This document shows positions 63,095 through 64,000 of a stretch of DNA of 64,000 nt, in pieces. A model generated the notes under the pieces. It was not told the DNA's origin and ran no database searches. It saw only the letters and a program-made list of their open reading frames with translations. The stretch's first letter is position 1. Each line of letters opens with the position of its first letter. The stretch comes from Streptomyces sp. NBC_01294 (GTDB lineage: Bacteria > Actinomycetota > Actinomycetes > Streptomycetales > Streptomycetaceae). The stretch spans positions 4,431,501-4,495,500 of the forward strand of contig NZ_CP108423.1 of assembly GCF_035917235.1 (NCBI RefSeq), written 5' to 3'. The translations under genes and the position numbers were made by a program.

Positions 63095-64000
63095 TCGAAC
63101 CAGCGGTCCCGCGCCAGTTCCGCCGTGCGGGACGGGTCCTCCAGCAGGGCCGCCACCTCGAAGCGGCGCGGCCACTGGCCCGCCGACCAGGCGAGGCCGG
63201 CCGCCACGCCCTCCAGCGTGGATGCGTGGAGGGTGCCGTCGGGGGTGCGGCGCCAGTCGAGCTCGGTGCCGCCCGCGACCAGCTCCTCGTGCTCGACGTA
63301 CGTCGCCGGCGTGGCCGGGCCCAGCAGGGCGCGCACCGACTCCGGGACCTCGTGCTCCTCGCCCGGCGTCGTCACCTCCGCCGGGACCGTCTCCGAGAGC
63401 CGGCGCACCTGCAGCAGCTCCGCGAGGTCCGCCGCACGGGACGGGGGGACCGGCAGCAGCGGCAGCCCCGCCGTCAGGGGCAGCAGGTCCGGGGCGTCCG
63501 CGATCACGGCGTCGGCCGCGTCCACCACGAGGACCTCGCCGTCCACCACCGCGCGCAGCTCGTCCGGGAGCGTGACCTGCTCCGGGTCCAGATCGGCCAG
63601 CGCGCCGTACAGGCCGTGCAGCTGGCGGCCCGTCACCTCGCGCTCCGGGTCCGCGAGACGGCCCAGCAGCTCGGCCGCGCCGCCGGGCTCGTCCAGCAGG
63701 GCCGGCACGGTGGTCCGTACGCCCAGGGCCCGCAGGACCTGCTCGTCCTCAAAGCCCGTGGCGTCCGCCGAGGTGTACAGGCCCGCCAGCAGCGGGTCGC
63801 CGCCCGCCGCGCGCAGACCCGCCGGGCGGCGGCCGTCGAGCACCGGGTGGTCGCGCAGCCACCAGGCGGTGTACGGGCGCACCGACTGCGTGGTGCCGTC
63901 CGGCAGCAGGATGCGCACGGGCTGGGTCAGCGCGTCTCGCAGCGGCGGCTGCGCGAGCATCGCCAGGGCCTGCGGCCAGCAGTCGTCGTCGACCAGGTCG
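63091..64000 (-). CDS. C-terminal part of a large ATP-binding-like (sacsin/Hsp90-type) protein, cut by window edge
   Basis: The frame is open to the end of the window; reading upstream, DLVDDDCWPQALAMLAQPP precedes the first visible Met, so the protein is longer by an unknown amount. The visible 302 residues have TTQSVRPYTAWWLRDHPVLDGRRPAGLRAAGGDPLLAGLYTSADATGFEDEQVLRALGVR and several Leu-rich stretches (LADLDPEQVTLPDELRAVVDGEVLVVDAADAVIADAPDLLPL). This resembles the C-terminus of the large Streptomyces proteins annotated as sacsin N-terminal ATP-binding-like, which I infer from memory. It overlaps the GDSL gene's end by 4 bp (convergent). Confidence 0.65.
   Translation of the reverse strand, partial: DLVDDDCWPQALAMLAQPPLRDALTQPVRILLPDGTTQSVRPYTAWWLRDHPVLDGRRPAGLRAAGGDPLLAGLYTSADATGFEDEQVLRALGVRTTVPALLDEPGGAAELLGRLADPEREVTGRQLHGLYGALADLDPEQVTLPDELRAVVDGEVLVVDAADAVIADAPDLLPLTAGLPLLPVPPSRAADLAELLQVRRLSETVPAEVTTPGEEHEVPESVRALLGPATPATYVEHEELVAGGTELDWRRTPDGTLHASTLEGVAAGLAWSAGQWPRRFEVAALLEDPSRTAELARDRWFD

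Overview
The window is high-GC actinobacterial chromosome, almost certainly Streptomyces. The evidence is the very high G+C at third codon positions, frequent GTG starts, XRE/DUF397 pairs, the futalosine menaquinone genes mqnB/mqnD, an XPB-type repair helicase, DUF4031/DUF3027/DUF2530/DUF2771 proteins and an Rpf-like transglycosylase. I see no rRNA, tRNA, CRISPR array, replication origin, prophage or recognisable antibiotic cluster. About 67 protein genes are supported. Two are cut by the window edges, at base 1 and base 64000.

Layout. 1-4.9 kb: end of a beta-propeller protein, a stand-alone I9 propeptide facing an S8 subtilase, an XRE/DUF397 pair and two small conserved genes. 5-11 kb: GNAT, MFS exporter and a MurNAc recycling cluster (PTS transporter murP, etherase murQ, RpiR/SIS regulator with a leaderless promoter). 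11-17.5 kb: small proteins, a lipoprotein, an ABC exporter with two paralogous permeases, and a TetR/DUF4386 pair sharing two palindromic operators. 17.5-24 kb: MFS, HD protein, cutC, a HelD-type RNA polymerase-associated ATPase and a shortened GT87-like membrane protein. 24-30.4 kb: XPB helicase, DUF4291, a large XPB/Ssl2-like helicase-associated protein and a HAAS-domain membrane protein. 30.6-34.8 kb: a lone TnpB beside a FecCD/FecE-type siderophore importer without a binding protein. 34.9-47.6 kb: housekeeping genes (HAD, cold shock, mqnD-mqnB, MFS, DUF3027, GDSL hydrolase, aldo/keto reductase, thpR, MarR-MFS). 47.6-52.1 kb: purine-type NCS2 permease, DUF2530 and a CtpE-like P-type ATPase.

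52.2-59.9 kb is the most unusual part: eight consecutive minus-strand genes. In order of transcription they are an XRE regulator, an ImmA/IrrE metalloprotease, a MAB_1171c-like membrane protein, a 63-residue secreted peptide precursor carrying GIGWD twice, a 92-residue protein, and three secreted cell-wall enzymes (NlpC/P60-like, Rpf-like transglycosylase, DUF1906 glycosidase-like). The three enzymes end in a virtually identical 222-residue calcium-loop repeat domain. I infer a possible peptide-signalling and cell-wall-remodelling module. A TrmB/LuxR-type regulator is divergent from it. The window ends with SnoaL, PadR, a GDSL hydrolase and the C-terminus of a large ATP-binding-like protein.

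A family of GC-rich intergenic repeats, built on a GGGGCTCCGCCCC hairpin plus a CTCAAACGCCGG segment, sits immediately after gene 3' ends at no fewer than nine places. It probably serves as terminator-like mosaic elements.
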